NCBI GenBank assembly: GCA_024398965.1
Contig: JAKSIF010000030.1
Coordinates: 1 to 32,960 of the forward strand
Length of the DNA stretch: 32,960 bases
Direction: 5' to 3'
From: Fibrobacter sp.
GTDB lineage: Bacteria; Fibrobacterota; Fibrobacteria; Fibrobacterales; Fibrobacteraceae
Shown: one piece after another, positions 8,300 to 15,212 of the stretch
Numbering within the stretch: position 1 is the stretch's first letter
Layout: every line of letters begins with the position of its first letter
Translations under genes and position numbers: made by a program
Notes under the pieces: model-generated
The model's database searches: none
What the model was told of the DNA's origin: nothing
Seen by the model: only the letters and a program-made list of their open reading frames with translations

Positions 8300-10069
8300 T
8301 TACTTGCTGAGCATCTGATGTGCCACCAGCCAGGCTTTTAGGCGGTTCCAGTTGGTGTCCTTGCTCTTCTTGATGTCGCTAGTTATTCTGAAGGCGACGA
8401 AATCCTGTAATTCCACTACACCTGCAGTAACGAAATTTTCCCTGCCATTGGAAACGTAAGCTTCGTGGTACTGGTAAAGCTTTAGGTCAGTGTCGCGAAT
8501 GATTTCTTCGTCTACAGCCAGGGTCAGGTGATTTCCCACCAGGGCGATGGCGAACTGGTGCTGGTCTCCGTCCAGAAGGGTGGTCGTCTCGGAGAATGCC
8601 AGGTTTTCGTAGGTGGTGTCTTCTTTTGCCTTTCGGGAGTAAATCCTGGTGCAGACATCCTTTGATCCGGCTTCGCACTGACGAACGTCAAAGCCATGCA
8701 GTTCTCCGTTCCAGTCTTCTTCAAGGGTGCTGAACAGAACCGCAGCGGTATCGGACTTGCTTCCGTCAAAGGAAAACTTGAAGCTGTAGCCGATGTTTCT
8801 TTGCTGCAGGAAGCCGTAGCCCTTTTCGATGGTGGTGTTCTGCAGGGATTTTTCTGCCAGCAGGATGTTGCTGCTGATTCCCGTAGGTGTACCATCAATT
8901 AAACTGTAAGATGCCTTATCGGATCCATCGGGGAAGTTTATTTCCGCCCAATAGCTGAAGCCATCGCCCTTTCCGTTGGCGGCTGTAAGTCTGGAAATGT
9001 TGTTGGAGTTTACCAACAATGTATTTGCAGAGATGTTCTTGCCGGAAACGGGAACAATCAAATGTTCCAGAGATTTTTCGCTCAGGGAATCCAGCAGAAT
9101 GCCAGCATCATCGGGAAGAGTGAATGCAAGAGTGTCTGCTGTTGTGCCGGAGATGACGGAATTGTCTAGAGTCTTGCATGTGATTTCTGCAGAACCAGTG
9201 AGGCTTGCTTCGTATTTACAGAGGTTCTGGTAGGCGCCTTCGGGAATTCCTTCCATCAGGAAGGATCCTTGGGCAGAATCCTGCGAGGTAATGGTGTGGC
9301 AGGCTTCTGTGTAATCTAGACAGACCTTATTTCCCACGCTGAAAAAATCATTGTCGAAATGAATCTTCTCGCTGGAAGTCTTATGAAGTTCCTGTTCAGA
9401 AATCTTACGGTATGTATTCTTGTCTTCGGTGACCTTTTCTGCACTTCTCAGGTCTAGCGAAGTGTAGCTAGCTAAAGCCTTATCTTCGGATTCGATGTGC
9501 AAGGTGTAACTGTAGTAAACTACTGGCAAACCCTTTTCATCCAGTTCAAAGTCCAGCTTGTCAGGAATGACTCCTGTATAGGTGGCCTTGTAAACAACGT
9601 CCTTGAAGGAGTAGTTGCCGCTAGCATCCGTAGAAGTTTCCTTCAGGGTGACGGAGTTGCCGGAATACTCGGATTCCACCCTCTTTAGGGACACTCGGAC
9701 GTTCTTGATGGCGTTCCCGTTTTCGTCAACCGCGGATCCCTTTACGTTAATGATGGTGTAGTCGCGGTCGTAAGTGATGCAGGCGATTTCATTGGAATTG
9801 CCAAATTCATCAAGTCCGTTGCCAAAGGCTGTTTGCTTCTTTAGATTGTTGGGAATGCTGGTGGAGCAACCGTTTACATTGACGACCTTGTCGCCGTCCT
9901 CGTTGATGGAGGCTTGCTGGCCCGATTCCGTTTCGGTGAAAACCCCGGCGGTATTTGGATTGTTGTCGGAACAACCCACGATGCCCGCGAGACTCAAACC
10001 CGCAGCGCTTAAACCCGCAACGAAACTACAAATGTCTCGTAATTTGTAATTCATGATTCGTAATTTCAT
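8300..10069 (-). CDS. Lipoprotein with carboxypeptidase-regulatory-like and LamG-like regions (589 aa)
   Basis: A basic N-terminus is followed by a hydrophobic segment and a lipobox I30-V31-G32-Cys33, predicting an exported, lipid-anchored protein. Residues about 105-175 (KGSAVDENGNAIKNVRVSL ... TDASGNYSFKDV) match the carboxypeptidase-regulatory-like/transthyretin-type fold. Residues about 385-570 alternate in a way typical of a LamG/concanavalin-like sandwich (SYWAEINFPDGS, then YSFKFSFDGSKSDTAAVLF). This suggests a surface binding role, possibly for polysaccharide, as inference. The ATG overlaps the stop of regulator A in a TAATG, so the two are translationally coupled. The first codons contain repeated AATTAC units, and a second ATG six codons in is an alternative start. 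Confidence 0.85.
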   Translation of the reverse strand: MKLRIMNYKLRDICSFVAGLSAAGLSLAGIVGCSDNNPNTAGVFTETESGQQASINEDGDKVVNVNGCSTSIPNNLKKQTAFGNGLDEFGNSNEIACITYDRDYTIINVKGSAVDENGNAIKNVRVSLKRVESEYSGNSVTLKETSTDASGNYSFKDVVYKATYTGVIPDKLDFELDEKGLPVVYYSYTLHIESEDKALASYTSLDLRSAEKVTEDKNTYRKISEQELHKTSSEKIHFDNDFFSVGNKVCLDYTEACHTITSQDSAQGSFLMEGIPEGAYQNLCKYEASLTGSAEITCKTLDNSVISGTTADTLAFTLPDDAGILLDSLSEKSLEHLIVPVSGKNISANTLLVNSNNISRLTAANGKGDGFSYWAEINFPDGSDKASYSLIDGTPTGISSNILLAEKSLQNTTIEKGYGFLQQRNIGYSFKFSFDGSKSDTAAVLFSTLEEDWNGELHGFDVRQCEAGSKDVCTRIYSRKAKEDTTYENLAFSETTTLLDGDQHQFAIALVGNHLTLAVDEEIIRDTDLKLYQYHEAYVSNGRENFVTAGVVELQDFVAFRITSDIKKSKDTNWNRLKAWLVAHQMLSK

Positions 10070-10908
10070 TATTTACCCCCGTTGTTCTCAAGATTTGAGA
10101 ACATATGCAAATTCAGCTGATAGACTCCGTCGGCCTTTTCCTTGTCCTGGGAAATGATCCGGCGGGCCTTTGCCTTGAATTCCTGCACCGCCTCCTCCAA
10201 TTCCTTATAGGCGTTGCTGGATATACTGAAAGTCAAGGTGCTCATGATTGTCGGTGCCTTGGGCGGAGTCATTAGCGCCTGCTTTGAAAGTTCAAAGCAC
10301 TGCAGTTGATACTGCTTGATCAGTTCCGCATTGTTGTAGGGCCCGCTGGAAATGGATTCCTGGGTTGGCTTCCAGAAGCCTTCCTCGTTCTTGCGGGCAA
10401 GCCCCAGACGCTGCAGAAGGTCCAGGCTTTCTTTCAACTTGCCCAAGGTGACCTTCGGGAAAATCCTCTTTTGTACGGGAGTCAAGTCGTCGTCAACGTC
10501 CATGGCGTCCAGGATAGCGAACAGGGCGCTGTTGTACCAGTGATTGTAGTACTCGTAGGCGTCGGTGTTCAAAATGCACTTCGGGTCCGGATGCATCTGC
10601 AGCAGTTCTTCCATGGCTGCTTTACGGATGGCGTCGGTCTTTGCCTGGTCCACCTTTACCATGGTCTCGAAGTATTTGGCTTCCTTTTTGTCCAGATTGC
10701 AGATTTCAATGAACTTTGCCACCATGCGGGGGCTCACCTTCTTGCCTCTGAGAACGTCTGCAAAGTAGCTGCGGCTCTTTTCCAAACCAAGAAGACTGCA
10801 AATCTCGGTACGGGTGAACTTGGGGTCCGTCTTTACGCGGACGGCCTGGTATTCTTCCAGATACTTTCTAAAATGGGTGAACTGGTAGATGTCGACAAAC
10901 TTTTCCAT
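10069..10908 (-). CDS. TIGR02147 family protein, regulator A (279 aa)
   Basis: The protein matches the TIGR02147/DUF4423 pattern: an opening FVDIYQFTHFRKYLEEYQ, an HTH-like stretch at about 30-72 (FTRTEICSLLGLEKSRSYFADVLRGKKVSP), then a C-terminal region with PTQESISSGP followed by a long amphipathic helix ending in VYQLNLHMFSNL. The family is strongly expanded in Fibrobacter and is taken to be regulatory, but its DNA targets are, to my knowledge, not defined. It is the first gene of a two-gene unit with the downstream lipoprotein (TAATG overlap) and is divergent from the M6 protease. A candidate promoter flanked by a 9-bp inverted repeat lies immediately upstream, suggesting autoregulation. 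Confidence 0.88.
   Translation of the reverse strand: MEKFVDIYQFTHFRKYLEEYQAVRVKTDPKFTRTEICSLLGLEKSRSYFADVLRGKKVSPRMVAKFIEICNLDKKEAKYFETMVKVDQAKTDAIRKAAMEELLQMHPDPKCILNTDAYEYYNHWYNSALFAILDAMDVDDDLTPVQKRIFPKVTLGKLKESLDLLQRLGLARKNEEGFWKPTQESISSGPYNNAELIKQYQLQCFELSKQALMTPPKAPTIMSTLTFSISSNAYKELEEAVQEFKAKARRIISQDKEKADGVYQLNLHMFSNLENNGGK
10084..10102. promoter_or_regulatory. Palindrome GTTCTCAA-N3-TTGAGAAC before the lipoprotein start
   Basis: Two perfect 8-base arms are separated by 3 bases. They lie in the 3' end of regulator A and 14 bases before the ATG of the coupled lipoprotein gene. The same half-site occurs twice around the regulator promoter, which suggests a protein-binding operator. It could instead act as an RNA hairpin near the lipoprotein ribosome-binding site. 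Confidence 0.5.
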
Positions 10909-10960
10909 GTTCTCAAATATAGTACAAAAACCGCTAAAAAGTGAGAAATATTTTGAGAAC
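10909..10960 (-). promoter_or_regulatory. Promoter of regulator A flanked by a 9-bp inverted repeat
   Basis: GTTCTCAAA (10909-10917) and TTTGAGAAC (10952-10960) form a perfect 9-bp inverted repeat with a 34-base gap. Inside, on the minus strand, are a possible -35 TTCTCA (10942-10947) and -10 TACTAT (10919-10924) with 17-bp spacing. One arm touches the start codon of the TIGR02147 gene at 10908. The layout suits repression by a protein binding both arms. Confidence 0.55.
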
Positions 10961-10993
10961 GTGTGCCGCGATGTAATTTTATGTAGATAAAAT

Positions 10994-11030
10994 GGCGAAA
11001 TTTTACGGAAAAGGCAATTTTTACGAAAAA
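10994..11030. repeat. Two tandem direct repeats upstream of the M6 protease
   Basis: GGCGAAATTTTACGGAAAA (10994-11012) is followed directly by a near copy, GGCAATTTTTACGAAAAA, at 11013-11030, a period of 18-19 bases or about two helix turns. An AT-rich inverted repeat, ATTTTAT-N4-ATAAAAT, lies just before at 10976-10993. The position between divergent genes suggests a regulator-binding region; this is inference. Confidence 0.4.
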
Positions 11031-11111
11031 TTCTTGAATTAACACGACTATTGCACGGAATGTTTAGACATTTTGGGGCGTTTCCTGCATTTTTTGGGTA
11101 CTTTTAGGAAT

Positions 11112-13214
11112 ATGAAATTCGATGTACTTGAAAAGTCGCTGTTTGGATTAGGAATTCTATCTGGCTTGGCTTTTGCAGCCCCTGCAAATCCAGCCCCGTT
11201 TACTGTTGAAAACCAGGGTGACGAACTAACCCTCCAGAGGGGTGGCGATGAACATTATCGCTTTACCAGAACCTCCGACGGCTTTCTGGTGGTTCAAGGT
11301 GACGATCAGGTTTACTATTACGCCGATGAACAGGGCGAGGCTTCCAAGTACAAGGCAAGGAACGAAAATGCCCGAACTGCCCAGGAAAAGGCCTTCCTGA
11401 AAAAGCTGAATCGTGAGGCGGTTCTCAAATCCCATCGCGAAAAGCATCCCGACAGGTTTGTTCGACCTAGGGAGCATCAGGCACCGAAGCGAGCACCTTG
11501 GGTGCCTACGGAAAATGTTTCCGGCGGTTCCGATGTTAACGACGATGTTCACCCTTTGTTACGTCTTCCCAGTCCCGAGGCCCATGCCAACGGCACTAAC
11601 CGATTCCCGATTATTCTGGTAACAACTAGCGGTGGCCGGGAATACCTTGACTCTGCAACATTCCACCAGATGTTGAATAAGGAAGGCTATAATGCCAATG
11701 GTTATGTGGGGTCGGTAAGGGATTATTTTGTGGACCAGTCTTCCGGTCGATTTGTTCCGACCTTTGACATCTACAAGGTTTCCGTAAGCAATTCCCTGTC
11801 CAGCTACAAGGATTCCGACTACAAGCTGGTGGTGGATGCGGTAAATGCGATCAAGAATCGTTATCCATCTTTCGATGCGTCGCCCTATGATTCCGACAAG
11901 GATGGAAAGGTGGACGCCGTAGGTGTCTTTTATTCTGGCGACGATGACAGTGGTGTAGGTGGGTATCACTATGAACTGCGTTGGAATGGTGTAGCGAACC
12001 TGAACGTTGGCGGAAAAATCTTTAATTCCTATTACCTGTTGAGTCAGGGAACTTATCCTTACGTAGGCTTGATCCACGAATTCAGCCATTCCATGGGTCT
12101 GATGGATCACTATTGCGTTTACTCAAACGATTGCTATAGTGACTTTACCAACAACCAGTACCAGTCTCCTGGCGCCCATGCCTGGGATGTGATGGCGACG
12201 GGTATGTATAATAACTCCGGCAAGAATCCTCCCAACTACAGCGCCTTTGAACGAAACTTTATGGGCTGGCTGGACTATGAAAATTTGGATACGAAGGCGC
12301 AGGTGACAACTGTTGCACCTTTGCATAAGTCCAATAAGGCGATCAAGATTCCTGTAAGTGGAAATAACAACGAATGGTTCATTCTCGAAAATCGTCAGCA
12401 GAGCAAGTGGGATGCGGGCTTGCCTAATCACGGTCTCTTGATTTGGCATATCGACTACAATCAGAATGCCTGGAATTCCGACGCATTGAATGACGATCCG
12501 GCTCATCAGCATATTGACGTGGTGGAAGCCGGCAATCTCAAGGTGACTGGTTTCTATGATGGGCAAAGTGCGACCCATCTGAAGGACGATTCCTTTCCGG
12601 GTTCACAGAACGTAACAAACTATGGCCCCTTTAAGTCCTGGGGTGGCGTGGACTTGGGCGTAAGTCTTTATGGCATTATGGAAGAAAACAATGATGCTTG
12701 CTTTACCACTCAAAAGGGTGTGAATGTTACAACCTGCAAAGTTGCTTCCAGCAGTTCTGTAAGTGCAGAGTCTAGCAGTTCTGTGCTGCCGTCCAGTAGC
12801 TCTGTGAACGTTTCTAGTTCGTCTATTAAATTTGAGTCTAGTTCTTCCCAGACTCCGGTTGTATCCAGTAGTTCTGTCGCTACATCTAGCAGTTCGCTGA
12901 TTCCTGAGGAATCTTCTTCCAGCGCAGAGCTTGAGGAGTCCAGTTCCTCCGCGTTGGCTGTTTCCGAAGTAAAGGTTTCTGCGAATGGAGTCCGCATGGC
13001 TGTTTCTGCCGGAGTGCTGGAATTGACGCTCCCTGCGGAAGGTGTAAAGGCGGTAAAGGTTTTTGACCTGCAGGGAAACGTAGTCTTTGGGCAGATGGTA
13101 AATGGAAGTCGCGCCTCCTTGAATGTGGGTTCCGTAATTCCTAAGGGCGCCTACATCGTACGGGTAAACCGTGGCAATCAAGTCCTGGGTACTCAGAAAA
13201 TCTGCGTTCCCTAG
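11112..13214 (+). CDS. Secreted M6-family metalloprotease with Ser-rich linker and C-terminal sorting-like domain
   Basis: This is a zinc endopeptidase of the M6 (immune inhibitor A-like) family. From the ATG at 11112 there is a signal peptide ending near AFA/AP (about residue 20), a propeptide-like region to about 130, and a catalytic domain with the motif HEFSHSMGLMD: His322, Glu323, His326 and Asp332. A GGREYLDSATFHQML stretch and a DSDKDGKVDAVGVFY segment also fit the family. Residues about 547-616 form a linker of repeated S4-5 blocks. The last 80 residues (KVFDLQGNVVFG ... GAYIVRV) resemble a type IX-like C-terminal sorting domain. An ATG 39 bases upstream is less likely, as AGGA and the leader support 11112. 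The gene is divergent from regulator A. Confidence 0.92.
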   Translation: MKFDVLEKSLFGLGILSGLAFAAPANPAPFTVENQGDELTLQRGGDEHYRFTRTSDGFLVVQGDDQVYYYADEQGEASKYKARNENARTAQEKAFLKKLNREAVLKSHREKHPDRFVRPREHQAPKRAPWVPTENVSGGSDVNDDVHPLLRLPSPEAHANGTNRFPIILVTTSGGREYLDSATFHQMLNKEGYNANGYVGSVRDYFVDQSSGRFVPTFDIYKVSVSNSLSSYKDSDYKLVVDAVNAIKNRYPSFDASPYDSDKDGKVDAVGVFYSGDDDSGVGGYHYELRWNGVANLNVGGKIFNSYYLLSQGTYPYVGLIHEFSHSMGLMDHYCVYSNDCYSDFTNNQYQSPGAHAWDVMATGMYNNSGKNPPNYSAFERNFMGWLDYENLDTKAQVTTVAPLHKSNKAIKIPVSGNNNEWFILENRQQSKWDAGLPNHGLLIWHIDYNQNAWNSDALNDDPAHQHIDVVEAGNLKVTGFYDGQSATHLKDDSFPGSQNVTNYGPFKSWGGVDLGVSLYGIMEENNDACFTTQKGVNVTTCKVASSSSVSAESSSSVLPSSSSVNVSSSSIKFESSSSQTPVVSSSSVATSSSSLIPEESSSSAELEESSSSALAVSEVKVSANGVRMAVSAGVLELTLPAEGVKAVKVFDLQGNVVFGQMVNGSRASLNVGSVIPKGAYIVRVNRGNQVLGTQKICVP

Positions 13215-13358
13215 GGCTCCTGCTATCTTGTCCGCGGGATTTGTTGTGATTTCTTCCTAGATTCGTTTAAGAAATCTATTTTGCGAAAATGATGGCCGTT
13301 ATCAGTCTGAAATCAACGACTGTATTAAATAAAACATCCTGTATCATCTAGAGAAAAC

Positions 13359-13380
13359 GCGGCAGAAATGTCGCTTTTTT
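13359..13380 (+). terminator. Terminator downstream of the M6 protease
   Basis: A 6-bp stem (GCGGCA with TGTCGC, one G-T pair) closed by a GAAA tetraloop is followed by six T residues. It sits about 145 bases past the protease stop. The intervening stretch shows no credible gene. Confidence 0.7.
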
Positions 13381-13430
13381 CGTTTGCATTTTTGCTATAG
13401 ACAACGAATGAGGTTATTTTTTAGCAAACG
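13381..13430 (+). promoter_or_regulatory. Inverted repeat CGTTTGC-N36-GCAAACG before the Ser-rich lipoprotein
   Basis: Two perfect 7-base arms (13381-13387 and 13424-13430) flank the short gap between the protease terminator and the next gene. The right arm abuts GGAGG, the likely ribosome-binding site. The wide-spaced geometry resembles the inverted repeats at the two TIGR02147 promoters, but the sequence differs. A chance origin is possible. Confidence 0.3.
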
Positions 13431-13442
13431 GAGGTTAGGAAT

Positions 13443-14078
13443 ATGAAAATCCGCAAGCTTATTACCAAATGCATATTGATGGTGGTGGCTTTTCTTTGGG
13501 CCGGCTGTAGCGATGACGAATCAAGCGATCCCGTGTGCCTTTATGGCGCGGGGCCTGTCTTTGACGAAAGTTCCTCTTCTGTTAGCAGCTCCAGCGAAGA
13601 GTTCAGTAGTCCTGAGATTGAAGCCCCGAATAGTTCTTCCAGCCTAGTGGATAGGGAGGCCGCTCTTGCTCGAGGTGAAACGCTTTGCGCGGAACATAAT
13701 GGCGTTAGGGAAATGATTCAATATGAACCTCCCTGGGGATCTCCCGAATCAAGAGCCGATGGGGTTGCCCGCGAAGAAGTTCGGGACAGCGTGGAAAAGG
13801 TCTTGAAAACTAGCGTGGCAAAGAAATTCTCTTTTGCGAAGAGATCCTGTCTAGAAAAATTTGCCGGAAATGTTGATATGGTTGTCTTGTATGGCGCACC
13901 CATGCCTGCTGAAGAGAATCCTTACGATATCTGGCAGTACATTTGCAAAAATGGCGTAATCCTCAAGGACGAAGCTTATCAGGAAAAGGATCGCGAATAC
14001 GATAAAGCTTTTGACGAAGCAAAAAAAGAAAGTCTTGAGAGATACCGCAAAGAAGTGGATGATTGTGGAAAATCCTAG
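13443..14078 (+). CDS. Small Ser-rich lipoprotein (211 aa)
   Basis: No named family recognised. A signal sequence ends in W19-A20-G21-Cys22, a good lipobox. The mature N-terminus has DPVCLYGAGP, a pattern I associate with many Fibrobacter lipoproteins, followed by poly-serine blocks (about 40-67). The rest (about 68-211) is mainly charged helix with four Cys that could form disulfides. A second YGAP motif appears near residue 150. A GGAGG lies 12 bases before the ATG, with AGGAAT closer. It follows the M6 protease on the same strand but is separated from it by a terminator, so it is probably transcribed alone. Confidence 0.8.
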   Translation: MKIRKLITKCILMVVAFLWAGCSDDESSDPVCLYGAGPVFDESSSSVSSSSEEFSSPEIEAPNSSSSLVDREAALARGETLCAEHNGVREMIQYEPPWGSPESRADGVAREEVRDSVEKVLKTSVAKKFSFAKRSCLEKFAGNVDMVVLYGAPMPAEENPYDIWQYICKNGVILKDEAYQEKDREYDKAFDEAKKESLERYRKEVDDCGKS

Positions 14079-14100
14079 AATCTAGATAAAAGCAAAAAAA

Positions 14101-14126
14101 TCGCAGGCGGTGAACCTGCGATTTTT
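14101..14126. terminator. Bidirectional terminator between lipoprotein and regulator B
   Basis: A perfect 7-bp stem TCGCAGG/CCTGCGA with a 7-base loop is preceded by seven A residues and followed by five T residues. It lies between the convergent genes ending at 14078 (plus) and 14169 (minus) and can serve both. Confidence 0.88.
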
Positions 14127-14168
14127 GCATTAGAGAGAAAAGTCTTTGGCGGGCTTGTTCTGCGTTGC

Positions 14169-15026
14169 CTACTTGTCCGCCTTGCCGCCCACCTGGAATA
14201 GGGCGAATTCCATTTGGAAAACCTTGTCGCTGCCTTTGTCCTCTTCGGCGATGAGGGCAATTTCCTTACGGAAGGCGTTGATGCGTTCCACGATGCGTTC
14301 GTAGCCTTCCTGGCTGATGCCCAGGGTAAGGCCCGAAATGTGGCGTTTGCCCGGCGGGTCCCGGTCGATGGAGTCGGCGCCCATCTTGAGGCAGTTCTGG
14401 TGGTAACCGCGAAGTGCCAGTTTGGAGGTGCGGTCACCGGTGGTGATGGCGCTTTCCGTCAGGATGTACTTGCCGTCCTCATCCTTCTTGATGAGTTGGC
14501 ATTCTTCCAAAAGTTTTACAGATTGCTTCGCCTCGTCTGGCGTAATCTTCGGGTTTACCTGCTTGGCCAATGCGGCGTAGTCCCCGTCGAATCCGAACAT
14601 GCCGATAAGGCTGCGGATAAACAGATGGCGGGGGTGGGAATAAATCATGTACTGGGCGTGTCCCAATAGGTGTTGCTTTTCTGCGAAACGCACGACCTTG
14701 AGGACCGCCTGCATCTTTCCAAAGGCGGCATCGCGGTCTTCCGTAGTTTCCGCCTGGTTGAATTCCACCAGGGCTACGAAAAATTCTGTCTCGTGCTTGC
14801 CCAGGCGAAGGCCGGAGGCCACCTTGGGAATACTCTGGGTGGAAAGGTTCTTTTCGCCGTTCATGACGCGGCTGATGAAGTCCTTTGCCTTGAAACCGAT
14901 CTTGTCAGAAAATACGCGCAGGGAGAAAGCCGGGTTGGCTGCCTTCTTCTGGTTGTAATAGTCTTTCAAAAATTCCCTGTAATCCAGGTACTCAAAGACT
15001 TTTTTCTGTTTCTGCGTTTCGGTCAT
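14169..15026 (-). CDS. TIGR02147 family protein, regulator B (285 aa)
   Basis: This is a second member of the TIGR02147/DUF4423 family. It opens with VFEYLDYREFLKDYYNQKK, followed by an HTH-like region at about 34-70 (FSLRVFSDKIGFKAKDFISRVMNGEKNLS), a central helical part, and a C-terminal region with LTESAITTGD and a final helix leading to KVFQMEFALFQVGG. The parallel with regulator A (VYQLNLHMFSNL) is visible by eye, though overall similarity looks low. It is monocistronic, with a terminator just downstream, and is divergent from the pectate lyase gene. The 186-bp intergenic region contains repeated TCTAG-centred motifs that are candidate operators. A regulatory role is inferred from the family. 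Confidence 0.87.
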   Translation of the reverse strand: MTETQKQKKVFEYLDYREFLKDYYNQKKAANPAFSLRVFSDKIGFKAKDFISRVMNGEKNLSTQSIPKVASGLRLGKHETEFFVALVEFNQAETTEDRDAAFGKMQAVLKVVRFAEKQHLLGHAQYMIYSHPRHLFIRSLIGMFGFDGDYAALAKQVNPKITPDEAKQSVKLLEECQLIKKDEDGKYILTESAITTGDRTSKLALRGYHQNCLKMGADSIDRDPPGKRHISGLTLGISQEGYERIVERINAFRKEIALIAEEDKGSDKVFQMEFALFQVGGKADK

Positions 15027-15043
15027 GCTAAAAATGTAAGAAA

Positions 15044-15100
15044 TTGCCGTCTAGATGGAATAGAGAAAATAATATTGCCGTTGTCTAGAAACAACGGTAA
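15044..15100. promoter_or_regulatory. TTGCCGT...TCTAGA repeats and hairpin upstream of regulator B
   Basis: TTGCCGTCTAGA (15044-15055) is repeated as TTGCCGTTGTCTAGA at 15075-15089. The second copy sits in an inverted repeat: CCGTTGT (15078-15084), six bases, ACAACGG (15091-15097). A related CCGTTGTCTAGGA occurs at 15188-15200 close to the pectate lyase start. Repeats of this type between divergent genes are typical of operators; the binding protein is unknown. Confidence 0.45.
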
Positions 15101-15157
15101 ATGGTGATGGACTGATAAAAAGATAGGAAAATGGCCTCTTTTAACGTAGATTTTAAG

Positions 15158-15203
15158 CAATCCTAGAAGAATTATGGCAATTCCGCCCCGTTGTCTAGGA
15201 TTG
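15158..15203 (+). promoter_or_regulatory. 9-bp inverted repeat CAATCCTAG-N28-CTAGGATTG upstream of pectate lyase
   Basis: Two perfect 9-base arms (15158-15166, 15195-15203) end 9 bases before the chosen start codon at 15213. The layout parallels the 9-bp inverted repeat with a 34-base gap at regulator A. The right arm overlaps the CCGTTGTCTAGGA motif. I could not identify a convincing -35/-10 pair inside. Confidence 0.45.
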
Positions 15204-15212
15204 GGTGTATTT

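Noticed and set aside
11559-13181. Minus-strand frames of 151-192 codons opposite the M6 protease
   Set aside because: The protease has the zinc motif and signal peptide; the opposite frames are shadows of its codon pattern.
13215-13358. Possible small RNA between the M6 protease and its terminator
   Set aside because: No convincing promoter or conserved structure was seen in the stretch apart from the terminator itself.
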